A stretch of 64,000 nucleotides of DNA from Cardinalis cardinalis (Eukaryota > Chordata > Aves > Passeriformes > Cardinalidae), in NCBI GenBank assembly GCA_014549065.1, contig JACDOX010000083.1, positions 3,177,590 to 3,241,589 of the forward strand, written 5' to 3'. Position 1 is the first letter of the stretch, and each line of letters opens with the position of its first letter. The notes under the pieces are model-generated. The model had not been told where the DNA came from. It saw only the letters and a program-made list of their open reading frames with translations, and did no database searches. Both the position numbers and the translations under genes were made by a program. This document shows, one piece after another, positions 1-13,800 of the stretch.

Positions 1-1335
1 TTACTCATTTGAGTCTTGGCCATGAGCAGGTCTGTGCTATGTCCTGGCTCAGCTGAGTGAATGAGTCATGATTGGGTGAAAAATGCTGTAGGGATTCCTA
101 TTGGCTCAGGAATCCAATGAAGCTTTGTGTGGCCAAGGACAGAGATTTCTAGACAGTCTATGTTTTTAATGTATTCTGTTATGTGCTTTAAACTTCCTGG
201 TCGTTTGCCAAAGTACATCTGTGCCTGTTGAATCTTTAGCTTTACCTGGTAGAGCCTGAGGATGCTGGTCAGTTGTACCGCCCTATTTTGCTTTCTCAGT
301 AGGGTCTCTGCCAATGTTGGTGCACCCCTCATGGATAGCACTGGTGGGGGAAAGCAGCTATTCTACAATATTTTATAATTTTGGTTGAACAGATTACTTG
401 CACCTGGCTCAATCATTGAGCATCTTTCTGTTTTTGCTGTGAGTTGTTGGACTTGATGATTCTGAAGATCTTTTACAACCTAAACAATTCCATGATTCTA
501 CAATTTTGTACTGTGAAAAACAATTCCTTTGATTGAACTTTGCTTTTTAAATTATTAGGTATCTAAATTATCATGGTTGTTAGTGCAACTTAATTTCTTT
601 CTACTATGCATATAAAGCAGTATTTTTCTGGAAAAAGACTTAGGAAGGTAAGTAATGGGATAAACATATTTTTTAGATGAATCCCACAATTTTTTCTTAC
701 CATTTCCAAGACTAACACACATGACAAAACGCTAAACCCTTATAGCATATGATGAAAGCATTCTTAACCATGTGGTTTATAACACTGGTACTCAGTGGCT
801 TTAAACCTTGGTTCAAGTCTTTGGAGAAAATGTATATTTTCTTCTATAAAAACTGAAATTTAAAGGGCAGACACAAGGCAGCAGGAGTATTCAGTTAAGG
901 TTTAGGCCTGCTACCTCTTTCCTTTTTGGCAAAATTATCTTTTCCTGCAAACTGTATGCATCTACTCCAATAGTAGACCCAGAAATTAAGTACTCAGAAG
1001 TTTGGAAGTGTTGAAAGTAGAAGTTAAATTCTTTGAAGCACAGCTCAAACTGTTGTAGTTTGTATTTTCAATATTGCATTTAATTATGTGATCAAAGGCT
1101 TTAGTTTCAACCACATCTTACTTTTACACATTCAGTTGCTTTCTTTCTCACATTCAATTACTTCCTGACTCAACATAATTTCTCTCACCCATGTCTTTCA
1201 GTTCCTCCCTTTTTTTAAGCTTTGTTGTTTCAGTCTTACTTTTCTTTCCCTGCTAGTCCTGAGATTATGAATGACTGTCTAATTTCCATTGTGTCACTGA
1301 AGTGCCAGTTGAAGTTCAATGACATCAGACTCATG
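1..1335. other. Intergenic DNA, nothing recognised
   Basis: This is AT-rich, low-CpG sequence downstream of TYRP1. Short open frames are present but show no codon structure or homology that I recognise. Confidence 0.6.
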
Positions 1336-1420
1336 AAATGGTTTGGTTTGGAAAAGACCTTAAAGAATACCTAGTTCACTCCTCCTATCTTGGGGAGCGA
1401 CACCTTCCACTGAACAAGTT
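1336..1420 (-). mobile_element. CR1 LINE 3' tail fragment
   Basis: The plus strand reads in the antisense sense of the avian CR1 3' end: a GGTTTGGAAAAGACCTTAAAG block, a CTAGTTCACTCCTCC-like stretch and a remnant of the following tail. It is short and diverged, with approximate edges. Confidence 0.65.
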
Positions 1421-4400
1421 CCACTGAATATGTTGCCAAAAAAATTTTAAAAAAAAATTTATTCTCTTTCATTTACAGTTAAGTTAGCTGTTAATTTACA
1501 GTTAAATTCCCTGCTATAACTCCAAGCAATTAAGAACAATTATGTGGGACCAAGAAGCCATTTCTTTTCCATCTCTCTTTGCTTGAACCTAGATCCTTTC
1601 TAGTTCACTCTCTACCTCCTGAATTCTTCGGAATCTCCTTCATTTTTTATTGCATAACACCTTTTATGCAATCCTCTGTCTGCCTGTTTCCCTTCCACTC
1701 TTTCTCTTCCAGTCTCTTTAACCTACACCTGGCTTCTAGGGTTTTGCTTTGTGTTTTATTTGGTGTGGGTTTTTTGAGGGGAGGCAGGGATGACTGGAGG
1801 GGTACTCTCTTACTGTCTGTTGTTGTTTTGTTTTGTTTTGGTTGGAGGGCTCAGTAAAAATAAACAAAAGAATAGTTTTCTGCTTTGAGTTCTGGCATCT
1901 GATTACACAGTTGGACTTGTCAAAGGCAAGCATCAGGCTCTGTTCTACCAGTTAGTGACAGAATTCATGGGTGCATCTGCCTTCTCATTGCACTTGGTTG
2001 TAAGAGGATACAGCAAAGACCCTCTGATCATTGAAGGAGCATGTTGCACGGGGGATATTGTAGTCATTGAAGGAGGGCTTTAGAAGGTAAGGGTGGAGAA
2101 AGATAACTGACCATAGGTAAGGTAATATTTCCAACAACAGCCATAAATTTTTGGGGTGTTTTACACATATTTTACTTGGAAATCCAAGGACTGCTAGAAG
2201 AGAAGCAACTCTTTATACGAATAGTTATTGTATATATCCAAAAAACCCAAAAATGGATTTATAGTTAGTTGCATTTTTTGCTAGCATCTCCCCCATTTTC
2301 ATCCCACTGTAAAAAAAGAAGTGTTTCTCTGCATTTCCACATTCCTTCTGCATCTCTGTTAAAAAAAGAGAGAAAAAAACCTAAATCCTTAAAATTTCCC
2401 TTATTTAAGTAGCTGTCATGAAAATCTACTATTTTACTACATGTCAGGCTACATACAGTTGCCCAAGGTTGCTGCAGGGGAACTGTGCTCAATAGGCCAA
2501 ATGTCAGTGCCATGACTCATTCTCCTGTGCCACCTCAGATACCCCCTTGTTTCAACCTTCCTCCTTGAGTGATGCCAATATTGTTCCAGGTTTCAGTCTT
2601 GCTAATGGAAATAGACAGACATCTGGTGCTCTCATTGTTTCACTGTTTAGAATTTCTAATATATTTATAGAAATAAAAACATTTTGTGGCTTCAGGATTT
2701 GTGATTTAACCCTGCAGAGAACTAAGATTAAATGGCTGAAATTATACCTCTGGGATATAGTAGGTTGCTGAGAAGTTTAAACAACTAATTTTCATTAGAA
2801 CTAGCCTTTTTTACCCTTGTAAGTTTGCATATTAATTTTCAGATATTTGTCCAGGATATACTGAGGTGAAGGGAAGGCTGTATTTTAAGAAATGGCTATC
2901 ACTGCTGCTAGGCATAGAATTGGACTGCAGAAAATGTGACTCTATTCAAGAATTGCTAAAAGGAACTCTTCTGGTCAGTAACTATTCCTGGGAACACAGC
3001 CATTCTGGAAGTGTGAGAAATGTCAAAGCATCTATATAGCATTAGGCTCTAGCAGAGGCCAGTTAGGTCCAGTTTACTCAGTAAGCTGTTGATACCACAC
3101 CCTGCCTTCCCCTCAGGCATTTACAATGGAAGCACCTTTTCATATTATATTGAAATGAAGTTAAGTCTGTTGGTTTGTAGAACAGCAGCAATTAAGTAAA
3201 ATTAAATAATAGAAATTAAATGAGGAAAGCCTGTGAAGTGGCAGCATTAATGTGAAGGAGAGCTACAGTAATAACACATACAATTGTGCCAATCTAACCA
3301 ATAAAGAAATAGTAGTGTAAGATTCTCTTTATTAGCTTGATTCATAAGGAACACATGACTTGTAAAGCCATTGAATTTTCTTTTTCTTCAGCCTGGATGG
3401 CCAGTTTAAACTTTCTGCCTTTGTAAGCCAGTTGTAATGCATTACTAATATCTGGAGCCATGAAGACATTTCAGGATCCACTCAGGATCCTGAAATTTTT
3501 CTGTCTTATGAAACTGAGTGATGTGAAGATGCCCATTTTCATTTTCAGCAAAATGTCAGGGAACAAACTGCTCATTGCTATTTTTGTTGCTCCAGCAGCA
3601 CAGATGTAAGGTATTCTACACATCTATCATGCAAAGGCATGGAAGATAGGATTGTTGTTAATTATATATTTATCATCAGCATTCTGCACATTTCTAGATA
3701 TCAATTAAAAAAAAATAAATCAGCTTAGCTATATTCCTAACAGCAGAATGTATTAGAGGTAATGTATTAGAGGCAAAAATAACTCAAAGAAAAAGAGTTA
3801 CACTCATAAAGGGCAAACTATATCACCAGAACTCAGCACAGTTTCAACAGGAGCTAAGGTGTATTATTCCCAGGATCCATTAACTCAGTCTCTAGAGAGG
3901 GTGCTTTCCTGTTCTTTGTGTATGAATGAACTATTTAGGCCAACACACTAAAGCTAGTGGTGAAGAAACTGTGTAGCTTGACACAGACACCCATTAAGCC
4001 TGATTAAATTATTTTATTGCTGCTTCCCATGACACAAAATTCCATGTAAAAAATTGTGCGCTCTGTAAATTAGGCATTGTCCCCTTGCTTCTTGTCAGTT
4101 CTCCCCACTACCCCAGGAAGCTGCTGATCATTTGCACACTACTGCCTTCTGCCACTGAACCCTTCCTCTGGAGGCAGACCTTCAGTCAGTGTAGCTCAGT
4201 GGATCTCTGAACCTGTCCTGGATCTTCCATCCTCACAACATTTGGTTGCTCTTGTGAGGCCATGGCTCTCAGATAATAGCTGAAAACTTTGAGAGTGTCT
4301 TCTGTTCTGTATTTAACTTTACTAGGAAGAATTCCTATTTTCTTGAACTGCAGGAAGAAACAGATTTATAGATTCAGTTTCCAACACAAAGGTTCCTGTG

Positions 4401-4685
4401 TCCATCCACTGTGGGAGGGTTGAGGGATAGGTGGTGGAAGGAAGGCTTAAAAGGGTCAAAATATTTTGACATCACCAGTCAATTTATACAGTTTCTGAAA
4501 GTGTAATTACTGTCCAGTCTCAAAAAATTTCTGTTGAATGTTAGTTGTTTTTAACTCAAGTATAATGGACCTTAATTTTTATGTTAAAATTGTGAGTGAA
4601 TGAAACTGTTAAATTTTTGAGACAAGATATTGTATGCTTTTATTTGTTAATTCCTCTGAATTTTAATCTTTTATAAATTCACTTT
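1421..4685. other. Intergenic DNA with one hairpin
   Basis: There is no gene or known repeat in this stretch. It contains a perfect 12-bp inverted repeat at 3468-3496 and a short tandem duplication near 3745-3772. Confidence 0.6.
3468..3496. repeat. Perfect 12-bp inverted repeat, 5-nt loop
   Basis: The arms ATTTCAGGATCC and GGATCCTGAAAT (3468-3479 and 3485-3496) are exact reverse complements around ACTCA. No T-run follows, and a role is unknown. Confidence 0.9.
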
Positions 4686-4815
4686 TTGAATTCGTAGACT
4701 CTAGAATGGTTAGGATTGGACCTGGAAGAAGCTATAGTTCCAATCTCCCTTCTGCAGGCAGGGACACTTTCCTCTAGAACAGGTTGCTCAATGCCCCATC
4801 CAATCTGGCCTTGAA
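4686..4815 (-). mobile_element. CR1 LINE 3' tail fragment
   Basis: The plus strand reads as antisense CR1. It shows a diverged start, a GCAGGGACACTTTCC-like block, then AACAGGTTGCTCAATGCCCC and ATCCAATCTGGCCTTGAA, which are typical of the CR1 3' region. Edges are approximate. Confidence 0.8.
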
Positions 4816-7800
4816 GTAGATTTCTTTCAGTATTTAAGCAAAATAATTGCTTGGATTTATAGATTTCATAGTGTGTATTAACTGCTATTAATGGCTTTCT
4901 GCTTAGGCAAACCTTATTTGGCTTGCTGATAAGCCAAATCTTATTTCTTCTAGACAATAGCAGAAGAGTTCTGTCTTCTGAACAGCAGTCCTTTTGTTTG
5001 TAGATTATTAATAGCTCTTCAGCCAGTTATGAGTTTTGCAAGTAGTGTCTCCAAGAGAAATGACAGTAACTCAGACCCAGGACTGACATGAATCTTCTGG
5101 GCTCTCCTAGGAAGATACCACACTCATTATTCAAAGCACAGAGCTTCTCATTGTCCCCAGGCAGACAGTGGAAAAACATGGGAGGTCAGGAAGTGCATGC
5201 AAAGCAGGTCATGATTGCTGTCCTACTTTTTGTCTTGCTGTTGAAAGATTCACTTTTGACATCTTAAAGATGTTGCTCATGCAACCTCTCCCCTCTTTTT
5301 TTGTTTGCACACCACTTGATGTCAGCTAGTCTTTGCTTTTAGGTAAAGGGGGCAGATATTTGTTCACTACAATAGCAGCTGTACAGTCAGGCTCAGGACC
5401 TGTCACAAACACAGTAAGGTCTATGTTTGGCCTTGCGCTGATTAAAAAACCTGTAGTGTCAGAAGATAAATGTCAATGAAAGTGGCACTGAAGGCTGTTC
5501 TTATTTATTATGGGAAGTGAACAGTGTTATCAAAGCTGTCAACTGTAGAAGAGTTATTTATTACAGACAACCTTGATATCGTTGAAAGGAATGATATGAG
5601 GAGAACACAGTAAATTATTGCCAGAAATGACTCTTCACCCTCCTCAAGACAATTATTTTAAGTGATATAAGGAGAGGAAATAGCTCATTATTTTAAGCGT
5701 CTTGAATTGCTTTCCATCCCTCCCAGTTCTACCAGGAAAATATTTAACATGGAATAAATACAGCAACATGAATTTTCTCTCTATTGTGAACTTTTAACAA
5801 TAACTTCACTAACACTTATAGATAGGTAGCAAGAGGTAAAAAACCCTAAAATTCCTAGGCTGATTTATTTCCTGCCTATATTGGTAAAACACACCAAAAC
5901 TAGCCTATTCCCAACTTGGTTACATACAATTTTCATCTGAATACTCTCAGTTTTCCCTTATTAAGTAGAAAAAAACTAATGGCAATCACCAGTATCCATT
6001 AAGGTGAAGAAAAATGTCATTCTCTGTCAGTGGTGCTCTTTGGTTTTGCAGGAAGTGGGGATTTATTCCAAATATAAGTAAGTGTGCAGCACACCTCCAA
6101 CCTCATCAGCTCCATCCCTCCCGGTGGCTCTGCTCCATCCAGCCAGCAAGTTCAAGCAGGATAGTCTGTGGATCTGTTCCAGTAACACCCAGTAACTTCC
6201 AGTAACCAGTTTTGCAAGGTTCATCTGAAAGTTGGTCCTTGACTGATCCCTAGTCCCAGTGGTCAGCCCTAAACGACTCTCAGCCATTCTATCTGCCATT
6301 TAGTATATGGGTCTAGCAGTGTTATTTGCTCTGAAGCCAAAGAAACAAAATGTAAATTTAGCATGTGGGAGATTTGCAGCTGGTAAACCTGATTCTGACT
6401 GCCAAAACAGCAGATCAGGTCTTGATGGTTTGAAACCTAATCTCATAGTAAACCATGCCATTAGTTTAGCCATAGGCTTTTATAATTTGATTTATTTATT
6501 TTCGTATCAATTTGATTTAATATTTTCTCTTTGGACAGTCAATCCATATTAGCAAATCAGTTCCTCACGTATTTTATACCCTAGCACGTACCTCTACAAA
6601 GCACACACATAGTCTTGAAAACTTTTCTCTTCAGAAAAGTAATTCTTGCTGCGCCTCTTCCCTACTGGAACAAGTGTTAATCCCAATGCTATCATTAAAT
6701 TAACCCATGGATTTTCTATAAAATGAGGTAAAACATGGATGAAGACTTCCAAACCAGTTATAATACTGTGCACAATTACTGAAGTCTGCATTAAGTCTCC
6801 AGTACAGCTCAAGCCAGTAATCCTCATTTCCTGGAGTCCCCTACCAGTGTCCACCCCCATACCTCTGGGCAGATATAGCTAGATTTAAATCCAGCTGGAT
6901 TTAGACCGTCAGCAGTAATCTGCAATTACATGCACAGGCACTGTGATATCATCTGCTTTGCCTTAGCTGATGGTGCTTACATGGCCTATACCTAAAATTA
7001 TGTCATTAACAAAAGGCACTATAAGCATTAAATTCCAGGGCAGCCTCTACAAAGCCCAACTTTCCAACTCCAGTTGGCACCCTTCTACTGAATAGAAATG
7101 GTTTATTCATAGCTTGCTTTAGTTAAATTAAGAGCCTCTGACGATAGCAGAGACTGTAGCCTGAATCACCTAACCTGATATTTCCTGATCCTAACTAAAC
7201 TTTACCTGCCTCAGGGGAAGTGGTGAATTGCAGCTTCAGGAGGTGACTAAGCCTAAAAGTCAGGTGTGAGTTCAGGTTTAGAATAAATGCAGCCAGATGA
7301 TACCACAACAGATTGCAACAGATGATTCAAATTTATCCAGATGGCTAAGGGTCTTAAATAAAGTGAGATATTTCAAGCCTACTTTTGTTGTCTTTGAGAT
7401 AGCCCTAAATGCAGTTATTGAAGGATCTCCTGACAACAGTCTTTCATATAGCTGATCTTCTCCTTTGTTTGTCTTACGTTTGTTTCTCTGATAACCTGTA
7501 TCTAGAAAGGTGATGTCTGAGAGCACTGATTTTAGATGAAGGACACCATGCTTAGCCATTGGTGAAGAATGTGTCAGCCCAAATTCTACTTAGGAATTAA
7601 AATTCTTTTTCTCCTGTGTATGGAAGTTGCCCTCTGCACTTCCTGAAAAGAGGTCCAGGCACACTGTTGATGCCAATAAATGGCCTGGGGCAGAGAAATG
7701 TGAAGGTTATACAGGCTGTCTTTATGTGCTGTTTGTTTAGATGCATACAAAGTCTTTTGTCTTAGACACTATTATACAATGAAAAAACAATTTAAAAAAC

Positions 7801-10800
7801 CTAAATCTTTAGGGAAGTATCTATTCACTGAATACTTGATGATGTCAAGCAAACAGTCAAGAAAGCATTTGGCTTTTGAGGCCCCATAGTGTTACTCTGA
7901 AATTCTGTTTTATTTTTAAAACACAGTCTTTGATCTATAGACTTTTTTCACTGAATTAAGTGCAAATCCAGAACAAAATGTGGTACCTCATTGACTAGTT
8001 TTATGGTGCCACATATGTCTTCCCAGACCCTGGTTCCTATGAAGGAAGCTAAGCTGCAGTCGTGATCTCACAGCGGTATCTTGATCTCACTCCCCCACAT
8101 GCTGGAGGAGCCATGTGTGCACTATCACATGCTCATCTCTCAGGGACTATCACCAGTGCATCCCACAGGTGCCTACAAGTGAACTTCAATGTCACCAACA
8201 TCTGGTTGTAGATGGTAAAAATTTCCCTTTTCTCTTCAGACTCTGCATACCTGAAACATCAACACAATGTTATTTTAAAATTACTGGGCTCCATTTTCTT
8301 CTCCATCTGGAAAAGCGACATATGGTGATTGAGAAACCAGAAGCTCTCCCCAGAAGTGCCCGAGCACAGGGATTGAAGGTGATCTGGCTCCTAATGGCTG
8401 TAAAAAAAGATTCAGAGGGCCTGGAGAGTGCCAGGCTGTGTCCCTGGAACCAGCCTTGGACAAAATAGCTGCACAGGCTGCTACATGCAGCTCTTGGGGA
8501 GGACCCCTGAACATCCAATGCTGTGCTGCCTGTTTGCCTTCTCCTGGGGTTGTAGGAGAGGCTACTGCCTGCAAAAAGGGGTGATAAGAAGAGGCTCTTT
8601 TTCAGTTTGGATTTGTGTCTTTTGAGAAATTTAATGGAAGGCAAAGCATAAAACACATGGATATGAAACACTAAACAGGATTATTAGCTATCCTGGAAAG
8701 AAGGCTGTGCTAGAATGATATTGCAAGAGCTACTTCAACAGAAAGGTCCATGCAAGAGGAAAAAACCTGTTTAAATACAGGCAAATAAATAGCTGTTTAA
8801 ATACAGGCAAATATTTCCACAACAGAGTACTCATTCATCCTTTTTTAAACGTAATCCAAAAACTTGATTAAAACAAGCAATACTTGTTTAGGTTTTCTCA
8901 TTTCTCTTTGTGGCTTCCCATCCCTCAAGCTTTCTAAGCTTTCTTAATAGTCTTTTTGTTTGTTTGTTTGTTTTTTCCTTTTTTTTTCTTTTTTATTCTT
9001 TTTGGGTTTTTTGGGGGTTTGGTTTTTTTTCCCACATTTTTTCATTGGTTGACAAAACATTTAATGTTGTATACTTTGCATGGAAATTTTCAAGTCAAAA
9101 CTTTGGATGAAAATGTTTTTTCCAGAAGACAAAGTTTTCTCCCAAATAGGTGAAGTTCATCCACATTCAGAGGGCCTGCTTTCAGTAAGACAGGATGCCA
9201 TCTATCCCAAGTACTTTGAAGACACAGATTGTGAACAGACATCATGCACGAAGATAAAATTCTGCCTGAAGGAAACTGCCCTCCAGGAGTAATTACTGTC
9301 TTCCTCTCTCCCTTGTTTAGGGAGTTCTCCTTACCTGTCCATCTCTCCATTACTTTCATGCCTAGTAACTTTGTGCAGATTTCTAATGCGCAGGCTGGGG
9401 ACAGGTTTGAAAAGCAAACCCTTGGTGTTCCTGTTGCCTGACCCATTAGCTTCAGTACTGCTGATCTGCACCTGGATAAAGACTAAGAGATGAGACAGAA
9501 CAAGAGGGATCTTTTCAGTAAAAGCAGTAGAGCTTTAAAAAAATAAACCAGTAAAAGTAGGTGAACCACTGGTCACCAAACAGGCCTAGGAAGCCCCTGT
9601 AGCCTTACATGGCTCAAGCAAATGTCAAAGCTAAGGCTCCTTCTCCATGGGATGTAAAATTATAGAATCATAGAAAATCCAACCCCTGAGGATAATATAG
9701 GACATGACCCTGAGATGTTAAGATTCACAGAATTCATTCCAGATATCCACTATTTGTTGATTACGAAGAACAATGTTCGAACTCTGCTTTCCATGTCGTT
9801 ATCCTTCATTGTCTGTCATTTTGCCTCATGTTATCTTCCATAGCCAGGAGAATAGTCTTTTTTTTTTCTGTCACTTCACTAACACCTGAAGGATAAGAGC
9901 CACAATTAACATTTATGACTATTTTCCTCTGAGGCAGAAATAGTTTTGGGGTAATTTTGAACAGAATACACATTTTCTGTGTGTGGGAAGCTGAAGTATG
10001 AAGTACTCTTTTCTCTGACCCCAAATCTCTGCTACTAGAAAAGGTAAGTAAAATTCGCCTTATTTTATACAACACATATGCTTTATAGTCATATTAAATG
10101 CAATTTCTTAGTAAATGTTAGCAAGGGTGATGTTTTCTCCCATTTAAATTAAAAGTTAATTTTGATTATAGACATAATTGTTCAATCAGCCAATGCTATT
10201 TAATTTTACTTCATTATTTGTATTTAATATGCTGCTCATACTGAGAAGGAGTATATGTTTATTTGTATAAGGTGTTACAATAACATAAAATTCCACTTGG
10301 AGGCCTTGGATGCCATGCTATGTTTTGAAGGATTTTCTGGTTTAGAGTTTTTGGGGATTTTTTTGTAGTATATTATCTGTTCTAGGGAGAAATATTGTCT
10401 TCCTGCAAACTACAGGCTTAATGCCCTGAGTCCATTTCAGCTACAACACAAATTTCAGTTTTGATACAAACACTTTATCAATCTTCTCTCTTCTCCCTCG
10501 AAGTTTTTTTATTTGGAGAAATTCTCTTCAACATAAGGCCTTTTATCTATGTCAGTAGTTTTCTCTGAAACTTTGTGAACTGAAGCAAAATAAAACTTAA
10601 CATCAGTGGTAAACAGACAGGTTGAATGGTCAACTTAAAAATTCTCTTAGGCAGTCATCCGATCCCCAGGTCAGCCTCAAATTAAGGTTGGTAGATTCCA
10701 CAGCATTGCTTATGTCCTCCTTTGCAGATTTTTTAGCTGCGAGCAAGAACCATGGGTCCCTCTTGTACTGAACCAGGGGCATGGACTTAGCAAGATACCA

Positions 10801-13800
10801 GTCTTATTTCTCGAAGAACTGTTATGAATTATAAAATCTGAATCCATTCTTGGCTGATTGCCAAAGGTCTTGGAGTCATTTTCTATGTGCATGAAAATTT
10901 AACATACTGTAAAATTACTGTTTAGATCCTGTCCTTTTCCCCCAGCAGTTGAGGGGTGAAGAGGGAATAGAGATGCAGATAATTGTAATTGGAAATGCCT
11001 TACCTAAGCATACTCTGGGTATTAAGAGTGGGTTTGGGAGGATGACACAAAACAATGCATTATATGTTCTATGTTTAATAATCTACTCAGAAATCAATTC
11101 AAGGTTTATTTTTGTTGAAATTGTGCTCATTTAATTATCTCTAGTGAGCACCAGGAAGCAAATATTATGAAAGTGATTTCTCTTTAACTTTACCTGGACA
11201 AAGCATTTGCTAAAGCCAGCATTTTCATTCTGAACTGGAGGCTAAATAGGATATTGAGTTAAAATTTAGTTTCTATAGAGGAGGTCCATACATTTTGTTT
11301 CAAATTATCATTTTGAGTCTAAACATCTCAGTTTTACTCAGTCTCCCTTGTCAGATTATTCTTTTGATAGTCAAATATTTAGCTGGTAGGGATGTTTTGA
11401 ACACTAAAAATATTAAAGTGGAAATCAGAATAAACTTTAATCTTCTTTTGGGAGTCACTCTAATTATCTGTAAATAAAGCTAATATTAATAAGGGTTGCT
11501 TAACCCTCTCACACTTAGATGAGGTGAGAGTTCTGGAAATGTTTCTCTAATTACCAAAGTAGTTCAGCTTTGTACCCAAAGCAAATTTTTACAAAAGTTA
11601 TGATTTTACTGTGCACCATTAAGAGGAAGTTAACTGGACAGCTTAATCACCTAGCAGCTTCCTCTAAATTCTTTAATCTTCCTTTGAAAGTCTTTTCTTT
11701 CATGTACAAATACCAATGTGTAAGGAAATTTTTTTCCCCCAGATGCTGCCTTTACTGTGGGAAGCTCACAGAATCTTTTAAACTTCCAGGATATACAGTG
11801 CATTTATTAAATGAACAATGCTTTATCTTAGGGCCAACTCCCTTTGCTATTTTCACTCAAGTATCACTTTGGTGGCATTGGGTTTGCTGTTGCAAGCTTG
11901 TTTGCAATACTTGCATTCCTTCCTGGAAAAGTTTGGATGTGGGAATAGAAATTCTTCTTACTGGAATCTAGGGAAAGAGAGGAGATATCATTGTTGTGCT
12001 GTTTTGCTTCCTCTCATCTTTCTTCAAATTTAAAGTTCACAAAGTATTTTGCAGGTTATCATTGTGCCTCTGTATGTTCTCTTCCATTACTGTCCTAAGG
12101 CGAATGACCATCCATGTAGTGCATTTTTGTGCATCACATTTCTCTTGAAAGACCTAAATGAGGCTGATTCAATCTTCATAATTCTGCTACAGGAACTAGT
12201 CCTATAGCCCTACCTCTCCTCTCACTAATTTTCTTCCCAGTCTACACACTTCCTCTTTCAATTCCTAATTTTTCAGGCTTTAGCACATGGCATTTTATGA
12301 AGCTCTCAAAGTCAATATAATTCCTAGATAAAATCTTTGGTTTATCTTACCAAAGAAAGGTATTAAGCTGGCTAGTATGGTCTAACTTTGATAAATCTGT
12401 CATGTTAGATCCAAATTGTATTTCCATCGTTTGTTTTGAAGACTGTCTGCTATTGAGTTTAATTTAATAAGTTTGCAATTGCACAGAACATTTTTACTTT
12501 CCATCCCTCACAAAATACTCCCAATTGCACAAAGTGCAAGGTGACCTGATAAAATTATTCAGACACCTTACAGATGAACTTACAATTTCATAAATTAGTT
12601 TTGGGCTCTTGGATGAAAATTACCTTCTGTCTTGATGCAGATGTATTGTTTAGTTCCTGTCTTGTTAAGCAGTTTCTATCTGTCATCCCATTAGCTTTTA
12701 ACTCTATGTTCAAGAAGTATGGTTCATCTTACAAAAAAACAGAGAACCCAAATTACTGTTTCACTATTTGAATTCACTACAAATCTACTAATTTGGTTTT
12801 GTGTAGGAGAAATAAATTTTGAAAACCAAGCTTAGGGAGCTAAGAAGGCAAATTAATGTAAAATTCATTAATATCCCCTGTTGTAGGCGATTTTTAAGGG
12901 GCCTAAATTGTTTGTGTCTTTGACTGCTTTTTGTACGTTTGTTTTGTCATACAGTCACTGCAATATAAGTCAAAAGAATAATAACATGGTCTATAATAAG
13001 ACAAATAATTATTTGTGGAAAGAGGATCTATCAGCAATTATTTTTTTTCCCCTTAGTGTCATTGTCAGTTCTTATTCAGTAATCTCCAAATTTTATATAA
13101 ATTTCACAATTCTAATTTGTGTGAGGGTTTCTGCCTGACAAATCTCTGAAAAACTGCACTTGTATCCAAATCTGAGACTCCTATCACTTTTTCCCTAATG
13201 GTGCCAACTTTTTGCTATTTATGTCACGGTTCCTTTTGGCATGATCACCAGTTCAGCTGAACTTAGCTCTGTGTTTTCATCATTTCCAGGTGTACCATTT
13301 CCAGGTACACCTTATACTTGCTTCATAAAACTCTCTTATGTATAAACCTTCAAGAGAAGAATAGGGAGGAAAAGTTGTGGGGGAAAGTGACATCATGTGT
13401 CTCATAATTGCTGCACCGTGGACTTCTCAGTTATTTTTTCCCACATTTTCCATTCCTCTCTTCTTGTGACCTTTCCTACTTGTTTTGTCTTCATATGAAA
13501 GGGTAAGGTCTACAATTATGACACAATCTATTTTCTGTTTTTTATTTTTGTTTCTTAATTTTTTCATATGCTGGCTATCTCAGATTTCAAATCTAAGCTA
13601 TTTTTTCCCCATCATATTTGTTCAGGAACAAGAACCAGGCAGCTTCAATGAATGGCAGGAACTTCTCCACACCCAGACATAGTTCAAGTTACTGCAAATA
13701 GTGACCAAAGGAAGAACTTATAAGACTATTAGCAAGAATGGGTCAAGCACACAGTTCTCCCCTTTTCTTCCTTCTCTAATTCCTGGGTGTATTGTCCCTT

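Noticed and set aside
8270..8671. Minus-strand 133-codon frame in intergenic DNA
   Set aside because: No domain, signal or family was recognised, and open frames also exist on the opposite strand. It is most likely random or an old repeat.
9659..9730. CR1-like AGAATCATAGAAAATCCAACC block
   Set aside because: Only about 25 bp resemble the CR1 tail and the rest does not align. It is mentioned in the intergenic entry but not called.
11570..11971. Plus-strand 133-codon frame with several cysteines
   Set aside because: It lacks a conserved pattern or exon borders. Composition matches the AT-rich background.
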